In this document: positions 1-6,978 of the stretch, piece by piece
Numbering within the stretch: position 1 is the first letter of the stretch
Layout: each line of letters opens with the position of its first letter
Source: Deltaproteobacteria bacterium
GTDB lineage: Bacteria > Desulfobacterota > SM23-61
Assembly: GCA_016875165.1 (NCBI GenBank)
Contig: VGSF01000023.1
Span: forward strand, 1-53,654
Reading direction: 5' to 3'
Length of the DNA: 53,654 bases
Notes under the pieces: model-generated
The model's input: only the letters and a program-made list of their open reading frames with translations
Database searches by the model: none
Told to the model about the DNA's origin: nothing
Translations under genes and position numbers: made by a program

Positions 1-5
1 TGGGA

Positions 6-1058
6 AAATGGGGTCAGGCAATTGTAATAAAGTATTTTTTCTTTCCTCTTTTTCGCAGGTTCTTTTCCATGATTTCCACCCTTCCTGCCAAATCCATATC
101 GCGCTGAAGCTGATTTTCGATTTTCATTACCCCCAAGCTCATCGTCATTGCCTCGCGGTTAAAATACCGGGCAATTTCTTTGACTCGCGTGCCGGTCAAT
201 TTTCTCGCTAAGTAGGCCACCAAGTTCCGACCCAATGCCCCTCGCCGATCTCGCGTCAAAGAATACAACCGATCCTGAGGAATCTCTATTTGACGCATAA
301 CCTCCCGGGCTATTTCTTCCAGCGAAATTTCCAAAAGAAAAAGCTCTTCCCTCTTCTTCAAAGCCTCGACTTTGTCAACGAACTCGTCTTCTCCCAAATA
401 CCTCTGATCTTTCACCTTATAATATTTCTCTTGATGACCTGCATCCAATCCATCCAAGATAAATTGCCGATACCGTTTGCGAGCCTGTGATCTTTTTTGA
501 CTGAATTGACTCAAAACGAGGCCTGAATGAACAATACTATCCTCGCCCTTTCCCAAATATCTTAAATGACTCGTCCACGGGTATTTTTCGGGAACCTCTA
601 CCATCCCAGCCCGCACCGGATTCAAATGGATATACCGAATTAATTCCAGAAGATAGGGGTCTTTATCACACAAAATCGCCTTATACCGACCCTGAAAAAG
701 GTGGCCGATCTTCCTGTACCTCTTGTTGAAATAACGGGTATAGCGGAACTGAAGAACTTGCATAATTTTCGACAAAGAGGTTTCCTTGACCTCTACCAAG
801 AGGTGGACATGAGTTTTCATCAAGGCATAGGCATAAAGAAAAAAAGAATATTTGGATTTGGATTTGTATTCGGAAAGGTAGGCGAGATAGGTCTTAAAAT
901 CGACTTCCTCCCGGAATATTTTTTGCCTTTGGTTTCCTCTGGCAATCACATGGTAAAGGGCACCGGGATAATAAATCCTTGGTCTTCGAGCCATACGCCT
1001 CTTATAGCAAAATCTGACTAATCCGTCAATACTTTATTACAATTGCCTGACCCCATTT
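6..1058. mobile_element. REP-type transposase unit bounded by 31-bp inverted repeat
   Basis: Positions 6-36 and 1028-1058 are exact reverse complements over 31 bases (core ATGGGGTCAGGCAATTG). They enclose a single transposase gene. The left repeat contains the last codons and stop of the gene, so the coding end is part of the repeat. On the right a further tandem partial copy of the GACCCCATTTCGCAT block follows (1049-1078). Such palindromic flanks are typical of REP-associated Y1 transposases. No target duplication is obvious. Confidence 0.75.
14..994 (-). CDS. REP-associated Y1 (IS200-like) transposase with DnaA-like tail
   Basis: The product has 326 residues and is a Y1/HUH-type single-strand transposase. 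The N-terminus (MARRPRIYYPGALYHVIARG) is the classic start of this family. The metal-binding HUH motif is HVHLLVE near residue 63, and the tyrosine region is YLLELIRYIHLNPVRA near residue 115. The C-terminal third, around GRNLVAYLARKLTG, resembles the DNA-binding helix-turn-helix of DnaA domain IV, as usual in RAYT proteins. The ATG follows an AAGAGG ribosome-binding site. The stop codon lies inside the flanking inverted repeat. Family members copy or move REP sequences. The gene looks intact. Confidence 0.9.
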   Translation of the reverse strand: MARRPRIYYPGALYHVIARGNQRQKIFREEVDFKTYLAYLSEYKSKSKYSFFLYAYALMKTHVHLLVEVKETSLSKIMQVLQFRYTRYFNKRYRKIGHLFQGRYKAILCDKDPYLLELIRYIHLNPVRAGMVEVPEKYPWTSHLRYLGKGEDSIVHSGLVLSQFSQKRSQARKRYRQFILDGLDAGHQEKYYKVKDQRYLGEDEFVDKVEALKKREELFLLEISLEEIAREVMRQIEIPQDRLYSLTRDRRGALGRNLVAYLARKLTGTRVKEIARYFNREAMTMSLGVMKIENQLQRDMDLAGRVEIMEKNLRKRGKKKYFITIA

Positions 1059-1078
1059 CGCATGACCCCATTTCGCAT
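1049..1078. repeat. tandem GACCCCATTTCGCAT repeat beside the RAYT
   Basis: The 15-base unit GACCCCATTTCGCAT occurs twice in direct succession at the right edge of the transposase unit. Its first half belongs to the terminal inverted repeat. It looks like a REP-derived duplication. Confidence 0.6.
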
Positions 1079-1164
1079 TTCGGCTCTCATGTTTCCCAGC
1101 CCCCCTCTACTGAATCAACAGAAGCAATACCCCTATGAATAGGCAATGCCGCTCCGGGCTTCTT

Positions 1165-1219
1165 GAACAACGGATTGAAACGACTTTTCAAGTCGTCTCA
1201 ATCCTTATTGGTTATATGC
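1165..1219 (-). other. attC-like recombination site 3 (3' end of QueG-like cassette)
   Basis: On the minus strand the site runs from GCATATAAC (1219-1211) to the core GTTGTTC (1171-1165). Between them is a 15-bp stem with a 3-base loop (1172-1204) broken only by one G-T wobble. The R'' box GCATATAAC is the exact reverse complement of GTTATATGC at 2005-1997, where this cassette begins. Integron cassettes must show this because both halves meet in the circular form. The ATATAAC box departs from the RYYYAAC consensus at one base. Confidence 0.65.
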
Positions 1220-1243
1220 TTGTTCGTTAGCATAATCCAGATG

Positions 1244-1966
1244 TTATGTTTTATCAGGCTTCTTTCTCAGCACTTTTAATCCATAGGGACAGACTGCTGA
1301 GCAAATTCCGCAGTTGTGTCCCTTGTGGTACTGAAAGTAGTGTTCCTTTTTCCATTGATCACATGCCAGTACATCCAATAACTCTTCACGTAACAATCTT
1401 GGATACCACGCGTTGCCTTTCAATGCTTTTGCAGGGCAGGCTTCTACGCAGCGCATACAACGACCACAGAAGTTTCTCTCTATTGGTGGCCCACATGGAA
1501 GTTCAATGTCGGTGAAAACGGTTCCCAATCGAATCCATGATCCGAACGGGCGCGTGATAAGTTGACAATGACGACCGACCCAGCCCAACCCTGCTCTTGT
1601 TGCTGCAGTTTTGTGGGGAAATTCCCCTTTGATATTAGCCGTATCGGTACGATCCGAAGCTGCCAGCGGTTTAGCTCGAAAACCTCTGCCTTTGATCTCG
1701 GCTGCTAACGCTCCTGATAATTCATTGATACGGTTGTTCACTGTGGCATACTCATCAGCGTATGTTTGGTTAGGGCCGTTCTGGATACTGACCATTATTT
1801 GAGGGTTCATAGGAATACCCCATGAAATGGCGAAAGCAAAACAATGTCCTGTTTCATCCTGGGGTGTGGAAAAATCCCGAAGGTCTGCCGCACCCCAGAG
1901 GACAATCTTCTGTGCTTCCATCCACTCAGTCAGCCAGGAAGGGAAAGTGGTTGAGGGAACAGACAA
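1244..1966 (-). CDS. Two-cluster 4Fe-4S protein, epoxyqueuosine-reductase-like (cassette gene)
   Basis: The product has 240 residues. Two cysteine clusters, CGRCMRCVEACP (about 166-177) and CGICSAVCP (about 219-227), bind two 4Fe-4S centres as in the C-terminal half of QueG-like reductive proteins. It lacks the full QueG N-terminal cobalamin region and is shorter than QueG (about 310-380 residues), so substrate and electron partner are unknown. The first in-frame start is TTG at 1966, preceded by GGAGG; the nearby ATG at 1971 is out of frame. The gene lies alone between two attC-like sites, so it is the payload of an integron cassette. Family assignment is firm, function is not. Confidence 0.8.
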   Translation of the reverse strand: MSVPSTTFPSWLTEWMEAQKIVLWGAADLRDFSTPQDETGHCFAFAISWGIPMNPQIMVSIQNGPNQTYADEYATVNNRINELSGALAAEIKGRGFRAKPLAASDRTDTANIKGEFPHKTAATRAGLGWVGRHCQLITRPFGSWIRLGTVFTDIELPCGPPIERNFCGRCMRCVEACPAKALKGNAWYPRLLREELLDVLACDQWKKEHYFQYHKGHNCGICSAVCPYGLKVLRKKPDKT

Positions 1967-1996
1967 TTCATACCTCCATATTTCTTAATTTTAGTA

Positions 1997-2087
1997 GCAT
2001 ATAACGTTAGAAATAAGGCGCGGGGGCAACCACCCTCGCAAAAAGGCGACGGGGCTATTCCCCGTCGCCTTGATTGACTTGTTAGGC
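1997..2087 (-). other. attC-like recombination site 2
   Basis: On the minus strand it reads GCCTAAC (2087-2081, R''), a 12-bp perfect stem with 5-base loop (2043-2071), then a second arm ending in GTTATATGC (2005-1997). GCCTAAC pairs exactly with GTTAGGC at 2758-2752, the start of the same cassette. The stop codon of the 73-residue gene lies inside the R'' box, a common cassette arrangement. AAGGCG and CGCCTT arms can serve as L'' and L'. Confidence 0.7.
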
Positions 2088-2303
2088 TGCTTTTTCGAGG
2101 ATTCTGTTTTTTGTTTGCATTGAAAGCCTGACAGGTGCAAAGAACCTGGAAGGGTAAAGATAATCCTCTCCAGACTCGTCAATGATTCTTACCTGGTTGT
2201 GACGCTCAGCCTCCTTGTCTGGAATCGTCTCGTACAACTTTCGTATCTCCAAGGATGCTTCGTAACCCTCGTTGTCAATGCAAAGCAGAAATTTTTGTCT
2301 CAT
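2082..2303 (-). CDS. Small conserved hypothetical protein, 73 residues
   Basis: It starts MRQKFLLCIDNEGYEASLEI and contains RIIDESGEDYLYP. I recognise this as a widespread uncharacterised small protein that is often the second of two genes, directly after a short basic protein; the partner reading frame is present just upstream (2310-2555). No catalytic motif is visible. The stop codon falls within an attC R'' box, so it is cassette-borne. Function unknown. The two genes together would form a two-gene cassette of 753 bp. Confidence 0.75.
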   Translation of the reverse strand: MRQKFLLCIDNEGYEASLEIRKLYETIPDKEAERHNQVRIIDESGEDYLYPSRFFAPVRLSMQTKNRILEKAA

Positions 2304-2309
2304 TGCTTT

Positions 2310-2731
2310 TTACTCCAAGTATTTTTTGATTTTAGTTTCCTTTCTTCCCTTGCCGTGGCCTTCATACCAGTGGAGTTCTGCAAGCCTTGATGTCCCATCT
2401 TCCAATCTAATCTTAGCAATTCCCTTGCGTTTTCTCCAGGTCGTCTTCCCATAAATGCCATTCAGCCTCCGCAGCTCACGAATACTGCGACCCGAGGCAA
2501 TTGTTTCGGTCCACTGGATTTCACTTTGACACTCATAGGAATTGACCCACTTATGCTAAGGAAAAATAACCCAGGCAGGAGTACTTCAGGTTATATAAGC
2601 ATAGGTATAGCCACAATGCTTAAAAATCAGATAGTTGAGTGAAAATATTCTCATATTGCGCGCGCAATAATACACTTTTAGGGTGGGTCAATTTAAGTGA
2701 GCGTTGAGGGAAAAAGAATCTCGAAGTGCAT
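2310..2731 (-). pseudogene. Partner small gene split by a 154-bp inverted-repeat insertion
   Basis: An open frame on the minus strand from 2555 to the TAA at 2310-2312 encodes a basic protein with WRKRKGIAKIRLEDG, LAELHWYEGHGKG and IKKYLE. It has no start codon: a TAG lies in frame at 2556-2558, inside an insertion (2540-2693). Upstream of the insertion an ATG at 2731, preceded by AAGGA, opens MHFEILFPSTLT, which is probably the displaced N-terminus. It therefore looks like a formerly intact gene interrupted by a MITE-like insert. Translation of the downstream part alone cannot be excluded. Confidence 0.55.
2540..2693. repeat. MITE-like 154-bp insertion with 11-bp inverted ends
   Basis: AATTGACCCAC at 2540-2550 is mirrored exactly at 2683-2693. 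The interior is AT-rich, contains the palindrome TTGCGCGCGCAA, and has no open frame. It interrupts a small cassette gene. No clear target duplication was found. Confidence 0.55.
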
Positions 2732-2751
2732 ATCCTTATCCACTTCTTATA

Positions 2752-2815
2752 GCCTAACGTATTAACGTATTAAAAGTTTTTACGGCGCGGAGCCGACGTA
2801 AAAACTTAGTTGAAC
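2752..2815 (-). other. attC-like recombination site 1
   Basis: This 64-bp site on the minus strand starts GTTCAAC (2815-2809, fits RYYYAAC) and ends GTTAGGC (2758-2752, fits GTTRRRY). Inside is an 11-bp perfect stem (2774-2784 with 2797-2807). It marks the junction between the IS91-like segment and the two-gene cassette. Its GTTCAAC box pairs exactly with GTTGAAC at the far end of the IS91-like element (5198-5192). Confidence 0.7.
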
Positions 2816-3101
2816 AAACCCTCTCACGGGGGGGCTTGCACTTCTCTGGAGTTTTAATCGTCGTATGTGTTGATTTGTGAACTACTATGGGGGATTTTTT
2901 CTTTAAAATCAAGGAATAAATCGGAGATATTATGCATCACGTGGTCATATGGGATACGGATCCTGGTAAGAATCGGGGCATGGGATGGGGAGACAAGGTC
3001 GGGTTCCAGAGTTTTGGCGCACGGATGGGATAACGGAACCCCCATGAGATTGTTGGCCGTTGATGGAAACAGCGGGTTGTGAGGATTGCGGCAGAGTGAA
3101 G

Positions 3102-4204
3102 TCACGGCGGCGCCCTCCATCTGCGGGGAAGCGTCATGATCGAGATCAGGTATCCTTTGTGGCAGAGCGGGCAGAGAAAGGAGGATGCGGGAATCTCGGT
3201 TTTTGAAACGCCGTTCAAAGGTAAGGGGTCATCTTCAACGGTGGGGGGATCCGTCAGTTCCTGGCGGATCTGTTCAAGGAGGCACCGGTTGCGGGGGCTC
3301 AGAAGGCCGTAATAGCGCACCTTGTGGAAGCCTCGGGGAAGAACATGCTGGAGGAAACGGCGGATGAACTCCGCTGCCTCCAGGGTCATGGTCTTCCACC
3401 GGCACTCTCGGGAATCTTTGTAGCGGAAGGTGACCGTTCCTCCCTCTGCGGTAAGGATCCGGCTGTTGGTAATGGCGGTTTGGTGGATATATCGGGATAG
3501 ATAGGTCAGGTTTTATCGGCTGTATGGGCGCTGGATTTGCAGTAGACCACCCAGCGGGTTTTCCATATCGATTTCGGAAAGACCGCCTCGGGAAGTTTCC
3601 TGCGCGCCAGGGAAATGAAAGTGGCCCGGAATATATCCGACAGGGCTCTCACCGGCACAAGATAATTCTTCCGGGCATAAATCCAGTATCGTTTGTCGTG
3701 GGAAAGCCCCCCTGCTGGCATGAGGCAGTGAACATGGGGATGGTAGACCAATGCCCGCGTCCAGGTGTGAAGGACGAAAAGCATGCCGATCTTCCCTCCC
3801 ACATAGCGGGGGTCGGAAGCCAGCTTCATCAGCGCAAGGGCTGCGGCCTCCATCAGGAGGGCATAGAAGATCTTCTGGTGAGACCGGATGATCTCATGCA
3901 GTTCTCTGGGGACCGTAAAGACGGCATGGTAATAGGGAACCGGCAGGCGCTCCCGCCGCCTTTTTTCAAGCCATGCCTTTCTATCGGATTCATGACAGGC
4001 GGGACAGCTTCGGTTTTTGCAGGAATGATAGGAATAGCGCAGGTGATCGCAGTGGCTGCACTGGAAGAGATGGCCTCCCATTCTCTCGGTACGGCAGTCG
4101 GTTACATCCTGCATTGTCCGCCTGTGACTGGGCGGCATGGCATGACCGTACCGGTCGCGGTACTCGGGACCGCAGGACCGGAAAATATCCGCTACCCCCG
4201 GCAT
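3102..4204 (-). pseudogene. IS91-family transposase, frameshifted between HUH and tyrosine motifs
   Basis: The first part (4204 to a TGA at 3506-3508) has the N-terminal zinc-binding region (CSHCDHLRYSYHSCKNRSCP) and the HUH motif HPHVHCLMPAGG. The remaining sequence is in another frame: LTYLSRYIHQTAITNS holds the paired tyrosines YLSRY, then RFRYKDSRECRWK-like residues and a C-terminal CPLCHKG finger ending at 3102. The break is at GATAAAACCTGACC (about 3506-3520), consistent with loss of one base or a -1 shift on AAAA. HUH and tyrosine residues are therefore on separate products unless slippage occurs. Downstream of the recombinase by 7 bp. Confidence 0.85.
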
Positions 4205-4211
4205 GGCCGCG

Positions 4212-5054
4212 TTACAGATCGGCCACGAGGCGATTCAGGGTTTCGGCGAGGGTATGGAAACTCTTGTCTGTTAAATGGGTGTAGAGAGCCGTCATGGTGG
4301 GGCTTTTATGCCCCAGGAGTTCCTGGATCACCCGCAGGTTGATGCCTCTCTCCAGCAGGTGCGTCGCATAGGAATGGCGCAGGGTATGGATCGACGCCTC
4401 CTTGTGGATTCCACTTTGGAGCAGAACGATCTTAAAGGTCTTTTGCAGGGTGGTGGCAGAAAGGGGCTCACGGCCCTCTTTGGTGGGAAAAAGATAGATA
4501 TGAGGGCGGCGCTGAGCCCAATAGTTGCGCAGCAGCTCCAGCAATCGCTCCGGGAGGGGAACGCACCGATCCTTCCCCCCTTTGCCGTCGCGGACCCAGA
4601 CCAGCATCCTCGTACTGTCAATGTCATGCACCTTCAGTTGGATCCCTTCGGAAAGACGGAGGCCGCAGGCGTAGATGACGGTCAGAACCATGCGAACGGT
4701 GAGATGCTGAACAAGAGAAAGGATGTGTTTCACTTCGTCGGGACTCAGGACGACCGGAAGCTTTTTCCTCTTTCTGGGCCGAACGAGGTTAAAGATGTGC
4801 CATTCCCCCTTGAGGGTTTTCTCGAAGAAAAACTTGATGCCGCAAAGATGGATTGTGAGGGTGCTGCTCGCAACGCCTCGTTCCTTCACAAGGTAGAGGA
4901 AATAGGAGCGGAGTTCTTCCTGGGTAATATTTTCCGGGGAACGGCGGTAATGCTTGGCAAGACCCCTGACGGCTCCGAGGTAGGCGGTTTGCGTCTTTGC
5001 CGAGTACCCATGCAGTTGCATGTCCTCGATCATTCGCTGTCTGATTGCGCTCAT
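4212..5054 (-). CDS. Tyrosine recombinase of the IS91-associated XerC/D-like type
   Basis: The product has 280 residues with an N-terminal SAM-like core-binding domain (about 1-95) and a catalytic domain. Catalytic residues are visible: Arg in CGLRLSEGIQL, Lys in DGKGGKDR, HTLRHSYATHLLE (His and Arg), the LGH histidine and the tyrosine in ALYTHLTDK. The extra helix that marks integron integrases is absent between the GKGGKDR and HTLRH patches, so this is not IntI. It is the companion recombinase often found upstream of IS91-type transposases. It ends 7 bp before the transposase start and seems intact. Confidence 0.9.
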   Translation of the reverse strand: MSAIRQRMIEDMQLHGYSAKTQTAYLGAVRGLAKHYRRSPENITQEELRSYFLYLVKERGVASSTLTIHLCGIKFFFEKTLKGEWHIFNLVRPRKRKKLPVVLSPDEVKHILSLVQHLTVRMVLTVIYACGLRLSEGIQLKVHDIDSTRMLVWVRDGKGGKDRCVPLPERLLELLRNYWAQRRPHIYLFPTKEGREPLSATTLQKTFKIVLLQSGIHKEASIHTLRHSYATHLLERGINLRVIQELLGHKSPTMTALYTHLTDKSFHTLAETLNRLVADL

Positions 5055-5191
5055 TGCATTCTCCTTTCAGTGTGGGTTTGTGTGTCCCAAGGTAACGGAC
5101 ACTGAAAGGAGTATGAGGCATGTACTGAATTTTAAGAACAAAAAAGCAGTGCCTCAGCACTGCTTCATATAGCTACCGCGAGAGCGGTTTA

Positions 5192-5398
5192 GTTCAACAG
5201 ACAATAGGCAGAGATGTTGTTACAAATGGAACAAAACCGAAAAACCAACCGTTGGAATCACAAGGGAAAATAGAAGATTCTGTTCCAAATGCAACAACCC
5301 CTCCCCTTCTCACCCAATCCGGGGCGAAAGTGGCGAAGCTGGCGGAGAGGGCGGTAAAAAAATATCCCCGGCATTACCAAGGCGGAAGCCGGGGATAA
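5192..5398 (+). pseudogene. 3' stub of a site-specific integrase beside tRNA-Lys
   Basis: A plus-strand open frame (GTT CAA CAG ACA...) reads into TAA at 5396-5398. It contains TIGRDVVTNGTKPK, NATTPPLLTQSGAKVAKL and AERAVKKYPRHYQGG. The composition is that of a protein tail, and the sequence resembles the C-terminal extension of tRNA-targeting tyrosine integrases. It is cut on the left exactly at the GTTCAAC box of the IS91-like element. It is followed by a terminator and then the 3' end of tRNA-Lys. The catalytic domain is missing, so the assignment rests on position and sequence style. Confidence 0.4.
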
Positions 5399-5418
5399 AA
5401 CCCCGGCTTTTTCTATTT
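5387..5418 (+). terminator. Rho-independent terminator after the integrase stub
   Basis: An 8-bp GC-rich stem AGCCGGGG/CCCCGGCT (5387-5394 with 5401-5408) with a 6-base loop is followed by TTTTCTATTTT. The stem overlaps the stop codon of the stub. Confidence 0.7.
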
Positions 5419-5442
5419 TCCCGTCTACTTTTGGTCTATTTT

Positions 5443-5480
5443 TCAAAAAAGAGGGGTTAAGAAAAACTTCCTAACCCCTT
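5443..5480 (-). terminator. Terminator of tRNA-Lys
   Basis: On the minus strand, just after the tRNA, AAGGGGTTAG pairs with CTTAACCCCT and is followed by a T-run (5450-5445). Confidence 0.7.
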
Positions 5481-5488
5481 GTTTTTAT

Positions 5489-5564
5489 TGGTGGGCCATG
5501 GAGGGATCGAACCTCCGACCTACTGATTAAGAGTCAGTTGCTCTACCAATTGAGCTAATGGCCC
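5489..5564 (-). tRNA. tRNA-Lys (anticodon CUU)
   Basis: A full cloverleaf on the minus strand: acceptor GGGCCAT/ATGGCCC, D-arm GCTC..GAGC, anticodon stem ACTGA/TCAGT with loop CTCTTAA (anticodon CTT), T-arm GGAGG-TTCGATC-CCTCC, discriminator A and encoded CCA (5491-5489). It reads lysine AAG codons. An integrase stub abuts its 3' side, as expected if the gene serves as a genomic-island attachment site. Confidence 0.95.
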
Positions 5565-5602
5565 AAACCTTATTTTTTTACTTTTATTTTGTTTTGTTTT
5601 GT

Positions 5603-5631
5603 GATTAGCATTTTCACCTTGAGGTTGTCAA
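5603..5631 (-). promoter_or_regulatory. Promoter of tRNA-Lys
   Basis: On the minus strand TTGACA (5631-5626), a 17-bp spacer and CTAATC (5608-5603) lie about 40 bp upstream of the tRNA. Confidence 0.5.
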
Positions 5632-5656
5632 GGTTGAAAAAGCTGTGCCAGCATGG

Positions 5657-5896
5657 TTAAAAGCCCCATTCCAGTTCCTGGCGCAGCTTCTCTTCATACT
5701 GCCCCAGGCATTCGTTGCAGAAAAGCGTAACGCCGGGGTTGCCGTAATACTGGATAGCCAGGTCTCCCCCAAAGGGACGCCTCTGCCCGCACTTGATGCA
5801 ATAAAAATCCGATTTGGATGTAAAAGTTGAAGAAATGATTTGTTCCCGGATGTTCCGGGCATAGATGACTGTGCTTAAAAGCTGACGTTTATCCAT
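5657..5896 (-). CDS. Small zinc-ribbon-like hypothetical protein
   Basis: The product has 79 residues. Two cysteine pairs, CIKCG (about 33-37) and FCNEC (about 59-63), could form a zinc ribbon. The N-terminus MDKRQLLSTVIYARN and the acidic C-terminus YEEKLRQELEWGF suggest a small soluble protein. It follows another small gene on the same strand and precedes the tRNA. I do not recognise a named family. Confidence 0.55.
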   Translation of the reverse strand: MDKRQLLSTVIYARNIREQIISSTFTSKSDFYCIKCGQRRPFGGDLAIQYYGNPGVTLFCNECLGQYEEKLRQELEWGF

Positions 5897-5936
5897 TTTC
5901 GTAGCGCCTATTACACCGCTATTCAGCTATTATTTT

Positions 5937-6131
5937 TCACACTTCTTCTACTTCATCTTCTTCGAGCATGATGTTGCCGATGACTTCCTGGAACTCCAGC
6001 CACTCGTCCTTCGTGAACAGAAGAGTAACGCCCCGGTCGGTCATGCTGAGCGTAATGTTTTCTTTTTCGTCATCTACCCAAACTTCAAATTTCTCATCGC
6101 TGTATACCAGGGATACGTCTGGCATGTTCAT
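5937..6131 (-). CDS. Small acidic hypothetical protein
   Basis: The product has 64 residues (MNMPDVSLVYSDEKFEVWVD...) and a very acidic end (LEEDEVEEV). No motif is recognised. It sits 40 bp upstream of the zinc-ribbon gene on the same strand and may be co-transcribed. Support is an open frame of plausible composition and start context only. Confidence 0.5.
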   Translation of the reverse strand: MNMPDVSLVYSDEKFEVWVDDEKENITLSMTDRGVTLLFTKDEWLEFQEVIGNIMLEEDEVEEV

Positions 6132-6213
6132 TCCCTAAACCCTCCGATCAGTACGGGAAAAGGTTTCTCTTCAATTTGTAGAATAACCCCTTTTTTTTCT
6201 TGAGTCAAGAGTT

Positions 6214-6368
6214 TGATGAACTCGTAAAAAGTCCTGTTCTTGTCATTGCGAGGAGTTCTGCATTTGCGGAACGACGAAGCAATCTTGTATTTTCGGGCAC
6301 TTATAAAAACGAGATTGCTTCGCTGGCGCTCGCAATGACCCTTTCGCGACTTTTTACGAGATCATCAA
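6214..6368. repeat. MITE of the TCGTAAAAAGTC family, copy 1
   Basis: Ends TTGATGAACTCGTAAAAAGTC-like on the left and GACTTTTTACGAGATCATCAA-like on the right form imperfect inverted repeats. The interior is a second palindrome, GTCATTGCGAG to CTCGCAATGAC. The same ends and interior recur at 47946-48101. Confidence 0.8.
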
Positions 6369-6459
6369 GAGTTTAGACGCCTTTTAATTGGTGCCTTTTA
6401 ATGGGCGCCCTCCTTCATTTTAGGGATTCTGTAAAGTGAAGGGGGAAAAATTTAGACAT

Positions 6460-6978
6460 CTAAAGCTTCTTCATGGCGGCGGATTCTTTTCTCTTAGATT
6501 TTGGAAGACGGCGGGAAGGTCCTTTCTTTACCGGGGCTACGGACCGATTTCGGAGAACAGGTTCTTCCTGGCTGCCTTTCAGGCCGTAATACCCGGCCAT
6601 TTCCATTGCGGCGGCAAAATCAGACACGGGGATGACGGTGGCACCTTTCTTCTCGGCGAAGAGCGCCACATCCCGGTCTGATGTGACCAGCATTATCCCC
6701 TCCCGTTTTTCCGAAGCCAGGCGCTTGAGAACATCGTCGGCTTTATATCCGGGTTTTGAAAAAATCACGTCAATTCCTCCAAAACGTTCCCGGTGCCCGC
6801 TTAAACGTCCTTCTTGCCAGCCGTCGAAAACAACGGTAATGGAATGTCCCTTGAGACGCTTATATTTAATTAATTGCTCGATCAAACCCTGCCGGGCCTT
6901 CTGGAGTTCGACTTGTTCGAGCCTGCGCAATTCAGGCGATTGTTTAATGAAGTTGTATCCGTCGATGGCGATGAGCAT
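6460..6978 (-). CDS. YacP-like NYN-domain ribonuclease
   Basis: The product has 172 residues. It opens MLIAIDGYNFIK, the first catalytic aspartate motif of the NYN (PIN-like) fold, followed by ITVVFDGW and LVTSDRDVALFA, which supply the other acidic residues. YacP/Rae1 proteins of this group are endoribonucleases. The C-terminal 35 residues are basic and low in complexity (KKGPSRRLPKSKRK), likely an RNA-contacting tail. The gene stands alone between repeats. Domain call is firm, the RNA target is unknown. Confidence 0.8.
   Translation of the reverse strand: MLIAIDGYNFIKQSPELRRLEQVELQKARQGLIEQLIKYKRLKGHSITVVFDGWQEGRLSGHRERFGGIDVIFSKPGYKADDVLKRLASEKREGIMLVTSDRDVALFAEKKGATVIPVSDFAAAMEMAGYYGLKGSQEEPVLRNRSVAPVKKGPSRRLPKSKRKESAAMKKL

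Larger units (their letters stand above)
2809..5198 (-). mobile_element. IS91-like element with tyrosine recombinase, bounded by GTTGAAC boxes
   Basis: The segment holds a tyrosine recombinase gene followed by an IS91-type transposase. Its edges carry imperfect inverted repeats about 22 bp long beginning GTTGAAC (2809-2815 on plus, 5198-5192 on minus), followed by AAACC and CTCTCxCGG blocks. IS91 relatives insert next to GAAC or GTTC tetranucleotides, and both borders contain that sequence. A hairpin (ACCGC-GAGA-GCGGT) lies at 5175-5188. The same boxes also behave as integron core sites, so the element either inserted exactly at a cassette boundary or is carried as a very long cassette. Confidence 0.6.

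Noticed and set aside
3524..4342. 272-codon plus-strand frame in the IS91 region
   Set aside because: It is antisense to the transposase with its motifs and has no recognisable domain.
4212..5054. Tyrosine recombinase considered as the integron integrase of the cassette array
   Set aside because: It lacks the extra helix that defines IntI and is paired with an IS91 transposase, so it is not IntI by sequence.
5258..5446. 62-residue minus-strand open frame
   Set aside because: It overlaps a terminator and the better-supported integrase stub on the other strand and has no good start site.
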